DNA of 64,000 nt from Taiwanofungus camphoratus (GCA_003999685.1 CP021229.1:496001-560000), one strand, 5' to 3'. Positions 48,450 to 58,168 are shown, counted from the stretch's first letter. A program made the numbers and translations. Notes: generated by a model not told the origin, from the letters alone.

Positions 48450-51383
48450 CTAAAAACCCGATCGCAAATGATTCGAAGAGTTCGCGTGGGGGCAACTATG
48501 ATGATGGGCTGGTAAGAACTTTTGACGTCCTCGAGGCATCGTAGGGATGGTCGCGACTTCGCTCGTGTTCGGGCATACGATCGTGATGGTCTGCTCCTCG
48601 TTTCCGAAGTTCTTAACCACACTCTCGGTTACCACATCGAAGGGTCGGCCTAGAAGGATATCGTAGGAGGGATTGCGTATGACGTGTATCTGTAGGTACA
48701 ACACGATGTCGCCTACTTGGAACGAGACATTCCGAACCAGTCCTAAAGAACGGTCAATACTGCCATTAGCAGACTGCATATTTAGCTGCACGGAAGGGTC
48801 GTAGATTAGTCCTAAGGCATGACAGACTTGCTCTGACATCGCAACCACTTGTGAACCAGGGTCCACGATGCATTCGATTCGCTCTTTGTTGTCAATTAGG
48901 GCTTCGATAGAACGGATAGAATTCGAGTCGCGGGCTACTATGATTTCGGAGGGTTCTTCCTTTCCGGGTACGTGTCGTAAGTACGTTTCGTAGGGGTCTG
49001 GAATGATGGTCGAACCAGGGACAAGGGGTTCACCATGGCACGATAGTTCGGAGGTTGCTAGCGTCGTTTTAGAAGCGAGATCGTCTGAGAGTTCCGTAAT
49101 TTGAGCCATATGAGTAGCCTTAGGATCCATAGGCACACGTTTAGGGGTGATGGCTTCGCGATATCGCGCACGAACATCCGGGGATATAGATAGTAACTCC
49201 TCAGGCGTTAGTGTAACCACTGGTGTCCTCATAGATCGCGCGAATATTTCCTCTGTAAGCTTCTCCTGATGAACCGGTGTGATCGTCTTATAGGCCACGT
49301 CCTTGCCCTTGTCTGCTGTAGGCTTCGGAGCTGCTGCGAAATTTCGAAGATTCGGAGGTGCGTAAGTAGCATCTCGAGCGTTAGCGAAAGGATGTACTGG
49401 TGGAGTGGGCGGTGGAATGGCTGCCTGTGATGCTGGTTGGGCTGGTACGTTAGATGTAGACGCGGCATGCTCCGATGAGTTCGGGGGTGGATCGGACACA
49501 TTCGCAGGCTTCGGAGGCGAAGGCGCTGAATTAGAAGGATAATTGGATCGCTTTAGAATGGTAGGAGGGGTCTGGTTCTGCACCTCCGCCACTGGGGCAT
49601 CTTGGTTAGCAGGGGGATCCACTACTGGATGCTGAGCGCGTCCTATCGGAGGTGCGTTGGCTAAGGGTGGGTTTCTAGGATCAGACTGCGCATTAGGAGC
49701 ACCCTGCCTTCTGCGCTGGGGTACTTCCACACCATCGAAGACTTCGCGACGTCTCCGAAGTTGGTAAATCTCGTGTTCTAAAGCGGCTATACGATCCTCG
49801 GCGGATAGTGAGAATGCGGGCACATTTAGGCGATTGTCGATTTCGAATAGGAGCTGTGGGGAGGAATTCGTGCCATTTCGTCGATGATATTCGTAAAGCC
49901 TATCGCGAATCGTACGTCCTGGGATCGTTCTGGGTACGAAATTTCCATTTGGCAGCACTATCTTTCCATCTGGGTTGCGCTTGCACTTGCCATCCTTGAT
50001 GTCTTGCTCAATGTGCTTGCAACACCTAGTGCAGCAGTCCAAGTCCCCGCAATAGTGACAGTACTGGCCTTCTACATGAGTGTGCTCGCCGCGCGAGCTG
50101 TCCAATCGAGGGGGTCGCTGGTTCGCAAGAACAGGAGCTAGCGCACTGGTTACGGACTTCGTGAGGATCTCCGCGAACGTCTGTAGATCCTCTATCTTTA
50201 GCGATGAGCCCCCCACGGGCACGGCAGTGGGCGAAGTAGTTACAGTCGTAGCAGAGGTAAGAGTCGTAGAAGTACCAAGGAGTACGAACTTCGCCGCGCT
50301 ATGTAGCTGGTCCAAGGTGTAGGGATCATCGGGTAAGTGATCAGGGAACTTTAGCTGTAACCTAGTAGACACGCGAGCCCATAGCGAAGGCTGAAAGGCC
50401 CTCGCGAAAGCACGGCTTTGCTCGATAGTAGACAACCTATTTTTCGAAATTAGGTACTTCGTGATGGCATAAAACTCACGATAGAAGCTTCCTAAGTCTG
50501 CTGCATTGTTGATTCCAATTCTAGCACGTTCTCCTATCAACTGATCCAAGTCAGACATAGACCACATTCTATCGTCCTCTGTGCCTGGGTAGAGGCTTCT
50601 AATCTCCTTCTTGAAGTCTTCGTAGGTCTTCGTGACATCGGAACACTCAGGGAGGGACTCCCATAGGTCCGAAACATCGATAAGAGGGTAGCGAGTAGTC
50701 CAGTGTTTCTTCGTTGCCTCATCCGCTATCTGGCAGCGGACAAAAAGTGACTCTAAGTCCTGGAAATACCTTCGGATGGTCCTAGGCTGGTCAGGATCGA
50801 AGGTGGGGGATGTACGATCTCCTTGGGGCGGCATGAGTGGAGGTACGTTCATGGTTGACACAGAAATAGGATTTAGGGGATTAGCTAAAGTGGGTGCGGT
50901 CAAAGATGGGTTCGAAGCTGAGTTGATGCTAGCTGAAGAGGATGGGGTCGTAGAAGTGTCGGAAAGTGTAATAGAAGGAATCGGAGGGGAATGCGAAGTT
51001 GATGGGAGCGTAGAGGATAACTGAGGAGATTCCGGTAAATGGACTAAGATAGGGTCAGACGCTGAAGAAGGACCGCTTCCTTCGGAGGTGTTAGGAAGCT
51101 CAGGGGACGTGGACTGAGGTTCGAAGTCCTCAATTGGTGAGTCTTCGGACGTGGTAAGCGTGTCTAGAGACCCTTCGAAAAGAGCCTCGAAGTCGGGGGT
51201 CGATTCGGAAGATCCGAGTGTAGAAATGATATCGGAGGGGATAGTCGTAGGTGTTCGCGAAGAGGTGCTTCGTGGAAGGCCTGCTTGAGTATAGTAACGA
51301 TAGCCGACCTGAAAGAACTCAGATAGTAACTGATCGCTGTTTCTCGGAGAGGACTGGTTAGACGTAGGATGATCTGAAGGCAA
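48450..51383 (-). CDS. gag: Gypsy gag and aspartic protease polyprotein
   Basis: A 977-codon frame whose first codon is TTG; the first in-frame ATG is at 50852. The 177 codons before it are Ser/Thr/Pro-rich and free of stops and ATGs. After the ATG comes a capsid-like region (FDPDQPRTIRRYFQDLESLF ... FYREFYAITKYL). Then a cysteine-rich knuckle (CHYCGDLDCCTRCC), a proline-rich linker and a retropepsin: CIVDPGSQVVAMS supplies the active-site Asp, with YDILLGRPFDV as the closing motif. The residue after Asp is Pro, as in some Gypsy elements, rather than Ser or Thr. Stop TAG at 48450. Pol is expressed either by -1 frameshift in the overlap (TTTTTAG at the stop is a candidate) or by reinitiation. 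Confidence 0.88.
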   Translation of the reverse strand: MPSDHPTSNQSSPRNSDQLLSEFFQVGYRYYTQAGLPRSTSSRTPTTIPSDIISTLGSSESTPDFEALFEGSLDTLTTSEDSPIEDFEPQSTSPELPNTSEGSGPSSASDPILVHLPESPQLSSTLPSTSHSPPIPSITLSDTSTTPSSSASINSASNPSLTAPTLANPLNPISVSTMNVPPLMPPQGDRTSPTFDPDQPRTIRRYFQDLESLFVRCQIADEATKKHWTTRYPLIDVSDLWESLPECSDVTKTYEDFKKEIRSLYPGTEDDRMWSMSDLDQLIGERARIGINNAADLGSFYREFYAITKYLISKNRLSTIEQSRAFARAFQPSLWARVSTRLQLKFPDHLPDDPYTLDQLHSAAKFVLLGTSTTLTSATTVTTSPTAVPVGGSSLKIEDLQTFAEILTKSVTSALAPVLANQRPPRLDSSRGEHTHVEGQYCHYCGDLDCCTRCCKHIEQDIKDGKCKRNPDGKIVLPNGNFVPRTIPGRTIRDRLYEYHRRNGTNSSPQLLFEIDNRLNVPAFSLSAEDRIAALEHEIYQLRRRREVFDGVEVPQRRRQGAPNAQSDPRNPPLANAPPIGRAQHPVVDPPANQDAPVAEVQNQTPPTILKRSNYPSNSAPSPPKPANVSDPPPNSSEHAASTSNVPAQPASQAAIPPPTPPVHPFANARDATYAPPNLRNFAAAPKPTADKGKDVAYKTITPVHQEKLTEEIFARSMRTPVVTLTPEELLSISPDVRARYREAITPKRVPMDPKATHMAQITELSDDLASKTTLATSELSCHGEPLVPGSTIIPDPYETYLRHVPGKEEPSEIIVARDSNSIRSIEALIDNKERIECIVDPGSQVVAMSEQVCHALGLIYDPSVQLNMQSANGSIDRSLGLVRNVSFQVGDIVLYLQIHVIRNPSYDILLGRPFDVVTESVVKNFGNEEQTITIVCPNTSEVATIPTMPRGRQKFLPAHHHSCPHANSSNHLRSGF

Positions 51384-51402
51384 TGAAATCTTGACTGCTC
51401 CC

Positions 51403-51419
51403 CCTCGCGGTGGGCTCCA
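51403..51419 (-). promoter_or_regulatory. Candidate primer-binding site
   Basis: On the sense strand, four bases after the 5' LTR, TGGAGCCCACCGCGAGG begins with the TGG that pairs with the CCA end of a tRNA. I could not match it to a specific tRNA. It does not fit the tRNA-His in this window, whose 3' end would need TGT then CCCAG. Confidence 0.5.
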
Positions 51420-51423
51420 GAAA

Positions 51424-53031
51424 TGATACGACCTAGGGGACCCTGGTACCTAGGGAGTGCTCCGCAACGTGGCTGGGGGTAGTGTGATAACTGTGAGGGT
51501 GTGAGGGTAGGAGCTACAACCTGTATGATACCGGGAAACCTGTATGTCTTGTTTTTGTAAGTAGGGGAGTAAGGGGTCAAGGGTCCTGCACAACAGGATC
51601 TTGTTCCTAAGTGCTATACTATCCCTAAGGCCTTGCGAGGCCCTCCGAAGTATGCGAAGTTCTTCGAGGTTTTGCGAAGCCCTTCGAAGTTTTAGCTAAA
51701 TCGCGCGAGCTGACTTCGTAGATGCTGCGAAGCCCTTCTGGTTAGAGTTAGCTAAAGGGCGTAAGGTTTTTGGAGTTTGTTAGAGCGAAGTGGGCGAGGT
51801 TTGGCTAGCGTAGGAGACCTGTAGGAGAGGTCGGAGAGTTCGAGGGCGTAGAGAGATGTACTATAGCCTGTAACTAAGGCTATGGGAGGGTCGTAGGGCT
51901 ATTCGTAGGACGTAGGGATAACGCAACGTGAGCCTAAGGGTATAACTAAGGCGGAGGCCCACCGGATAGGTGCTATAAAAGGTGCTGAAGGGTGCGAAGT
52001 CACGGCGACTTTCGTAGATGGTAGTGCGTAGTTCGGGAAGCGTAGACGTAGTTCGTAGCTATATCGCGAGCGTAGACGTAGTTCAAAGGTACTGAAACGA
52101 AGCTGGGGTGGAGACTTAGGGACCTTAGGACCGTTCCTAAGGTTGTACTCGCGGCGCTTTCCTGAGATCGGAGCTACAGGGGAACTGGTATTCCAAAGAG
52201 AGAAGCGTGCACTGAGGGGTCTCTCTTGTACATAGTAAACTACCTCTGACTAAATAGGGGAACGTGAGGTGAACTAATCTTGCGCGAAGCGATCCTTACG
52301 AGTCCGAAATGTGTACTAAAACGCATGGACTCCGAAGTGAACACGAGGGGGATAGGAACTAATTAGGAACTGAAACAGGGGAACTACGAACGGTAGAAAG
52401 GTGACAAACTTCATTCACGAGGGCGGGATGACTATCCGAGAGCAGCCATGCGCCGTGATCACCTATCTTAGTGGGCTAAGAGCGCACGAAGTCCTTAGCA
52501 GCGGGACTTGGCCTAATCGGGGCAGGAGGTGTCCTAAATGGGTGGAGGGTCATATGGGTACGTCCTAGGATGACCTTATGGCATAGGATCGAGACCCATG
52601 GGGGTGCACAAGGCTTCCTAAGTCCAACTTCCGGAACTTCGGACCGTTTCGGAGCCTATCGGAGGTAGCTGCAATCACAAGAGCTAGGAGAGACTTAGCT
52701 AAGACTTCTTAGCTAAGCCCGGGATGAGTGACGTAGTAGATAGGACCTAGATCCAATGGAACAGTATGGGAGGGCCGGCAGTGTCCGATAGTGGACTTAG
52801 CAGGAGTTAGGGACTTCGCGTCTAGCATTCGAAATCTCGTAGCACCTCGTGTGACTTCGCAAGACTTCGTAGGGTGTTAGGAGGGTTTAGGAAGAAGAGG
52901 GGGCGTTAGGAATATTATAGGAACCTATCCCTCCTGTCGTAGGCTGTAGGAGAGTCTTAGAGTGGTCGGTTGGGGGATTAGAAAGCTCCTAAAATCGCGA
53001 TTCGGGGGCCAGGAGGCTACGGGACTCATCA
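51424..53031 (-). repeat. 5' LTR (C) of the Gypsy element
   Basis: 1608 bp, TG..CA ends, the same length as and indistinguishable from LTR B in the stretches compared. The frames at 51164-51580 and 52925-53401 (minus) lie over its edges and are not genes. Confidence 0.93.
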
Positions 53032-53035
53032 CCGG

Positions 53036-54358
53036 GTCGTGGATCGGTACATTAATCGCTTCGAGCGGGTGTTCTTGGACGGAAAAGGTCCAAACAAATG
53101 CTCTCCTGAATTCGCCGACTGGTTGGAGTTCACCTGGTGGCCGGAATTCCGGCGCCAGTTGGCCCAGCCAGAAGGGCGAATGCTGTTCACTGATGGATTG
53201 TATGCAAATGCGCCCACAGTAAGATCTGGTAGCGCGTGGCTCATCATTGACGGAGAAGATCACGTTGCCCATGGGAAGTTTGGGGCCGGCAAGGTCCAGA
53301 GCTTCGATGCGGAGATGCTGGCATTGGCGCGCGGGCTGCGTGAAGCGGTCCGTGACGTCCCTGCCCACATCACCACCCTTATTGTCTGTTCCGATAACCA
53401 ATCGGCACTTGACCGAATTTTCAAGCCGAAGGTCGGACTGTCACAGATGGCGGCGGTCATGGCTTCTCAACACGTCCAAGCGTTCCTCGATGCAGATGAA
53501 CGCTGACGCATTGTCCTTTTTTGGGTTCCATCCCATAAAGGCATTTTTCAGAACGAGTTTGTTGATGAACTCGCGAAGAAGGCATTGGATGATCCTCAAC
53601 CGGAATTCATCTCACAATCGATGGCCCTTGCTCGTGTCAAGGCAAGGGTCAAAAAGCGCTGGGGGACATTAGTCAACAATCCCAGCTATCGCGGCCGACG
53701 GTTATGGAAAGTAACCGAGGACGCCTTACCGCTGCACGGGACCATGGCCAAGGGCACGTGGGTCTTGAAGGCAGCTGGCAAGTCCAACAAGGAGGTGGCA
53801 CGCGTATGTCGTGTGCTCACCAACCATTTCCCAGGCGGTGAATACCGATCTAGGTTCAATATCCCTGGCCCTCACCTCTGCCTATGTGGAGCGGAGGAAA
53901 CCAGGGAACATGTGCTCTTCGACTGTCCATTCTGGATCAGAACGAAGCGCCAACAGGGTCCTCGCGATCCGCTTCTGATGGGGCCCCCTGAACAAAGGGG
54001 ATGGACCCCGGATGACATAATGGAGTTCCTTCGGCTCAACCCGATGGTCTCCACCTTTGATTGGGCGGAGATTCTGGCAGAATCTCTGCTTGAAGCTGAA
54101 GCTGCGCGCACGAGAATGTTCACTCGTGCCCGTCTTATGTGCCACACTGTCGGAAGACAAGCGGCCTGGCAGCGGTTCCATGCGGACCGACATCTAGATC
54201 CTGGCATGACCACCACCCTGGGTGGAAAATACCGGGATTTCTGTGAGTGGTACGATGCCGAAGCAAAGGCGTTTGAAATGTACCATAATTGGATAGACGA
54301 GGGGATAGCGGAACCCAGTATCCGCGACGAACCCCCCGTATACCCAAATAACAACTGA
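53036..54358 (+). pseudogene. LINE ORF2, 3' part: RNase H and C-terminal zinc region
   Basis: Continues ORF2 directly after the Gypsy insertion. RNase H H1: RMLFTDGLYAN (Asp), SFDAEMLALARGL (Glu), IVCSDNQSALDRIF (Asp) and WVPSHKGIFQNEFVDELAKK (last Asp). A TGA at 53504-53506 breaks the frame just before the last RNase H motif; arginine CGA fits there. The C-terminal part contains the CLCGAEETREHVLFDC zinc motif seen at the end of many LINE ORF2 proteins. It stops at TGA 54356-54358. Confidence 0.88.
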
Positions 54359-54658
54359 GGCCTGAAAACTGTAGGGCTAGACTCAGATCCCTAGGTGATT
54401 TACTGACGGAACGGGTTTACCGGGCCGGGTAAACACATAGAGCGCGAAAAGTGGGTCGGGCAGGGGTTAGGTATGGCGCCCTATGGATGACTGTATCTTT
54501 CTTTTTGCAGGCCTTACTGGATTATATGCCCACGCCACATAACGAGGCCACCGAAACCTGTAGGTGTGCCGCTCATGCGGGCGCGGATGCCCACTTACTA
54601 TCATTATTACTCTACATGTACCTACGTCGTATGGAGTATAAACCCGAAGAATAAAATT
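54359..54658 (+). other. LINE 3' untranslated region
   Basis: 300 bp between the ORF2 stop and the A tail. A 67-codon frame at 54451-54654 has no motif and is probably chance. Confidence 0.7.
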
Positions 54659-54678
54659 AAAAAAAAAAAAAAAAAAAA
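54659..54678 (+). repeat. LINE poly(A) tail
   Basis: Twenty A residues after ATAAAATT, directly followed by the right copy of the 14-bp target duplication. Confidence 0.95.
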
Positions 54679-54692
54679 GACTAGGTTCGACT
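54679..54692. repeat. LINE target site duplication, right copy
   Basis: GACTAGGTTCGACT, identical to 33377-33390. Confidence 0.95.
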
Positions 54693-54789
54693 TTACATAA
54701 AGCTTGAAGGGTGTTCTAAAAACTACGCACGTGCCCTACGATACTTATATGGGCGCGTAGCGCGTTCATTCCCAGTACGTCTTCCCATG

Positions 54790-56851
54790 CAGGTCCTTCT
54801 CGGTCGCCTCGTGAGGCTGTCACACACGGACAGGATCATCAAGAGGCGGACTTGTACGGTCTCATCGCACAACTTAATCTGCAAGATCTCAATGAAATTC
54901 GAGATGGACGGCGTAACAACTAACCTCTAACAGATGGAGAATTAGTCCTGCAGCTTGCCGCCGAAGAGGCGACGTCCTTCGCCGCTGTCCAACGAGACCA
55001 TGCTCTTGCTGCGAAACTCAGCATACATGGAGATGATGATTTCTTCCATGTAGCAGACCCGCTTCATCAGGAACGTGGGCGTACTCCCCCAATGTACGGG
55101 TCTACTCTGCCTTCCTGCCAAAAAGATTTGTTGAGTGAATGGAATATTGATAGGCTTTCCCAACCTCGTTTTATGGCATCACCGCAGAATGACACCCATG
55201 TGCACGATTCGAAGTGACTGAATTATGCTTTTAAGTATGAGTCAAGACTGACGGTGTCTCTTCAGTAGTGCAAGTGTGTTGAGCAACAAGCACTCAGAGC
55301 AAGGTAGACTTGCAAGCCACGGCCCTGTCCCAGCCTCTGGCGAGTCGCACGAGGAGCCGGCAAAATCGCCTGATTGGTCTATTTTCGCTTTACACTGGAA
55401 TTCTGTGCTTTGCTCATACGCCATTTAGCCCGACGGGTCATAACTGCGTTATCTGTACGGATCCCATCTACGGCGTGGAGAACCGCGCCCCTTGCAGGCA
55501 TTACTATGACAAAGCCTGCATCTTGGAACTTTTCAAAGCTGCTACTCGGGCCGAGTCCCTCTTTCCACCCCCAGAATATACCCCTCGGGGCCGTGAAGCT
55601 ACACATGAATGCCGACCTCCTCAATATATTCCAAGAGAAGTCGAAGGAGTTCAGCACCTTGAAGCGTGTGTACTGCGCCAACCCCACCTGCAGTCGCTTC
55701 CTGGGGGAGCAGATTGGGGGCTCGTTCTGGCATTGGTTCCGGTCTAGTATCAAATGTCCCGCTGATGAGTGTGGCACTTCCACTTGTACCCGTTGCAAGA
55801 ACAAGGTCAACTCTAGCGGTCACAGCTGCGATGTTAATGCCCCAGAACGGGAGGTCCTTACCCTAGGGCGGAGGGCTGGTTGGGCGCGGTGTCCGGGATG
55901 CGAGCAGATGATAGAGCTCAATCATGGCTGCTTTCACATGACTTGCAGGTGCAGGACTGAATTCTGCTATGTGTGCAAAGCTAGGTGGAAAACGTGTGCC
56001 TGTCCTCAGTGGAACGAACGTCGTTTACTTGCAGCAGCAGAAGCGCGGACCGACGCTCAGCTTGGCCACGGTGCCCCTCCGCTACATCCGGCAGCTGTAC
56101 GCGTAATACGCCAACAGCAGCCACCTCCAATTGCGCATGTACAGGCACCACCAGATCGCTTTCTACAAACAAATGCTCAGTATGAAACGCAACGTGCACG
56201 TCATGCTGCAGACCTTGTCCAGCCTCGAGTAGATAATATTATCACCGGGAATGCGGACACACTCAGGCTTCGTCGCGAGCGCCTTGAAATGGCGGGTCTC
56301 ATACAGCCTGCTCATTACTCAAGAACACAGCCCTTGAATATCAATACAACGCCCCCTGCCATTCCCCCCAGAGCATCGCCCGTGGCACGGTCTGTAAGCA
56401 CAGCGAGACCTGCTGCCGCAGCCCAAGCATCATCATCTAAGCACTCTGATGTAGTCCCTGACGCACGATCGAACGCAACACCGACTACTGCCTATGTTAC
56501 CGCACGTCCACTGTCGGCCCGAGTTCGAGATCATCAAAGCGTAACCGAGGCTAGAAGTCTATCTGGCAGAAGAACGACTCGTGTGTCAAGCGCTCCTAAT
56601 GCCAGAGGTGTGCTTATACGGCGGTGGATGGACCGTTTACGGGATGACCATGAGTACCAGCATGAACGATGGAAATATCATCCCGGAGGAGGCCGCTGTG
56701 AGACTTGCCACCATCATCTTCCACTTTACCTCTTTGTGAGTCGTTGGAATTCCTTGATTGTACGCTGATTGATTCAACTTTTTTCATCTTGCAGCGCTGC
56801 AATCAATGCGAGACTCTGGCCTGCAATCGATGCCGGAGGAACCGGCTGTAA
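54790..56851 (+). pseudogene. RBR (RING-IBR-RING) E3 ligase paralogue 2, probably broken
   Basis: An N-terminal frame reads SSHAGPSRSPREA, like MTSEAGPSRL in paralogue 1 (31122), but no ATG stands there. Helical segments follow (DLYGLIAQLNLQDL, LVLQLAAEEATSFAAVQRDH). A likely 52-nt intron ends at CATTTAG near 55428. RING1 has CVIC and CRHYYDKAC, but after ESLFPP the expected RCC ligands are missing and the frame changes (about 55570-55580). IBR (RVYCANPTCSRFLG, CTRC) and RING2 (CPGCEQMIELNHGCFHMTC, FCYVCKARWKTC) are intact in the frame ending at 56735. A last exon, 56795-56851, adds CNQCETLACNRCRRNRL, completing a CxxC ribbon with CETC. It may be a recent pseudogene, or the deletion may be a sequencing error. 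The LINE lies about 100 bp upstream. Confidence 0.65.
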
Positions 56852-57149
56852 CCTTGTTATGGCGAGTGGTCATTTTGTGTCTGAGTTTGATTGGTTCAGA
56901 TTGTTTATCAGAATGGCATGCAGTGTACGTGCAGGACGACATGGCAAACGGCAAGTGATGTGCCATGACATTGTCACATGGATTGGTATCCAACATGTAC
57001 ACATACAAAAAGCGCATGCAATTCCTCATACATGATACCATAATGCATGTAGATCGATGAAAGGTGACATCGACACCGCGTTTACCTAGTAGTAACAACG
57101 AGTAGCCGAGATTTAATTTTTCATGCATGACACTCATCGAAAATTATCA
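56852..57149. other. Convergent gap between RBR paralogue 2 and eL20
   Basis: 298 bp with the 3' flanks of both genes. No other feature seen. Confidence 0.6.
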
Positions 57150-57884
57150 CTAGAAGGTGGAAGGCCTGTGCGCAACGAAAGTCGAGCGGACCTTCGACAC
57201 ACGGTGCGGGAGAGGGAACTTGAGCGAAGGCGTCAGGAGCTGCCTGATGTATGGTCGGCGGACATCGTCAGTCTTCTCAATCTCAACGACACGAAGAATC
57301 TACCAATGTGACGTTAGATGACGAACCAAATACGGATAGAACAGAGAAATGTCAGAGTAACGACGATAGACGTACGTGGATCGACCGGAAACGAGCACGG
57401 TGCCTCGCAGCCATATCTTGATAGAGGGCCTTGACAGCATCGGCCCTGCTGAGTTCACGGAACTCCTTGTACATGTTGTGCGTACCAGACCGCGAGTCAT
57501 ATCGCAGCCAAATACCGAAGTTCTTGACCTTCAACGGCTTCTTTTCGTGGATCTAAAGGATCGCGTGCAATACCACGCTTGTTAGTTCCCATTCCGCCTG
57601 CCACTTGAACGGCTGCAAGGGACGATACACACAACGTTGACACCAATGATTTCACCACTGGCTTTCTTAACCTTCTTCAATTGCCTGTAAGCCTGTTAGC
57701 GGTTGACATCCAGTGTAGACAACCAAGTACACCTAGGAAATCGAACGTACCGAAGAAAATACCAAAACCTGGACTTTGCAACAACTTCGTTGGGGGCGAA
57801 GATGCGCATACGATAGATTTTAGGAGTCGGGTCAGCCTCGGTCGGCAAGTGACGCCCAACAACCTGGTATTCTTGGAGAGGCAT
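57150..57884 (-). CDS. RPL20: Cytosolic large-subunit ribosomal protein eL20 (L18a)
   Basis: Four exons on the minus strand join in frame into 170 residues, close to the 172 of yeast Rpl20. Exon 1 (about 57750-57884) gives [19 protein letters not shown] and [20 protein letters not shown]. Exon 2 (57633-57684) gives [17 protein letters not shown]. Exon 3 (57376-57552) gives [32 protein letters not shown] and [16 protein letters not shown]. Exon 4 (57150-57299) gives [20 protein letters not shown] and FPLPHR, ending RPSTF. All key blocks of the family are present. A CAG directly precedes the ATG at 57884, so a tiny additional first exon, common in fungal ribosomal protein genes, is possible. 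The protein is a structural part of the 60S subunit. Confidence 0.92.
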
Positions 57885-58168
57885 CTGGAGACATCCGTAT
57901 GAGCACTGTTGAATCCATCTCACCAAGGAAGATAGCACTCTTGTGAATGCAGTAAAACCAAAATAAGACTCGTGAATAGACTGAAAACAGACCTTCGCAA
58001 GCTATTTGACCCTTCCGTTGTCGTTGTCGTTGATGCTGGGTACGCTGGGGCTGTCGATGGATGTGGCAATAGAGTTCGAGAACAGGCGGAGCTTGAATCA
58101 CTGGTTACAATCACGAGGTCATGCCCTCTGACAACCTTCCTAATGTATTCCTTGAGCGGAACCTTCAA

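Larger units (their letters stand above)
44641..48495 (-). pseudogene. pol: Gypsy pol: reverse transcriptase, RNase H, integrase, with one in-frame TGA
   Basis: Opens after a TAG at 48496-48498 and runs 1149 codons to a TGA at 45046-45048, then 134 more codons in the same frame to 44641. RT covers about residues 320-500, with YIDD near 438. RNase H follows (ILAVDTSY, KLEIYGLFRAL, EVDAHYIKG). Integrase has an HHCC zinc site (HRGIHATKVL..HHID..CHLC) and DDE residues in VHIDTM, VTDNGAPF and GLVERPHF with D-58-D-35-E spacing. The part after the TGA (FEKGDLVLIRNTQIEKSL, MRPRYLGPVLVVSRNKGGAY) is the usual integrase C-terminal domain, so the stop truncates it. The TGA fits a CGA arginine. It overlaps gag by 46 nt in the -1 frame. 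Confidence 0.9.
40955..53031 (-). mobile_element. Complete Ty3/Gypsy LTR retrotransposon, 12,077 bp, in LINE ORF2
   Basis: Two 1608-bp LTRs (40955-42562 and 51424-53031) in which I saw no difference in the segments compared. The sense strand is minus. In that direction: 5' LTR, candidate primer-binding site, gag-protease, pol (RT, RNase H, integrase), 0.5 kb noncoding, a 1.4-kb gene on the opposite strand, polypurine tract, 3' LTR. The 4-bp target duplication is CCGG. The matching LTRs indicate very recent insertion, yet pol has an internal TGA near its 3' end. Integrase comes after RNase H, which places it in Ty3/Gypsy rather than Copia. No chromodomain is visible. Confidence 0.93.
33391..54678 (+). 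mobile_element. LINE (Tad-like non-LTR retrotransposon) carrying two later LTR insertions
   Basis: The ends are set by a 14-bp target duplication and a 20-base A tail. Without the two insertions (solo LTR 34366-36040, Gypsy 40955-53031, each with one 4-bp repeat) the element is 7528 bp: a 61-bp 5' leader, ORF1 of 874 codons, a 22-bp gap, ORF2 of about 1499 codons and a 300-bp 3' region. ORF1 has CCHC-type knuckles; ORF2 has apurinic-type endonuclease, reverse transcriptase and RNase H, the layout of fungal Tad-like LINEs. The 5' end appears complete. It is dead: both ORFs are interrupted and ORF2 has three in-frame TGA codons. Confidence 0.9.

Noticed and set aside
51403-51419. Gypsy primer-binding site matching the tRNA-His of this window
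   Set aside because: The tRNA-His 3' end would need TGG TGTCCCAG or a similar sequence; the site reads TGGAGCCCACC, which does not match.
51164-51580. 138-codon minus-strand frame over the 5' LTR edge
   Set aside because: It runs from the LTR into gag in another frame and shares its N-terminal part with a frame at 40881-41111 only because the LTR is repeated.
53872-54354. 160-codon minus-strand frame
   Set aside because: It is the shadow of the LINE ORF2 C-terminus on the plus strand, which carries real motifs.
55310-56768. RBR paralogue 2 as an intact gene
   Set aside because: Two frames are needed across 55570, the RCC zinc ligands are absent, and no intron can bridge so short a gap.
57920-58168. 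82-codon minus-strand frame upstream of eL20
   Set aside because: It has no motif, overlaps the region between eL20 and tRNA-His, and eL20 is complete without it.
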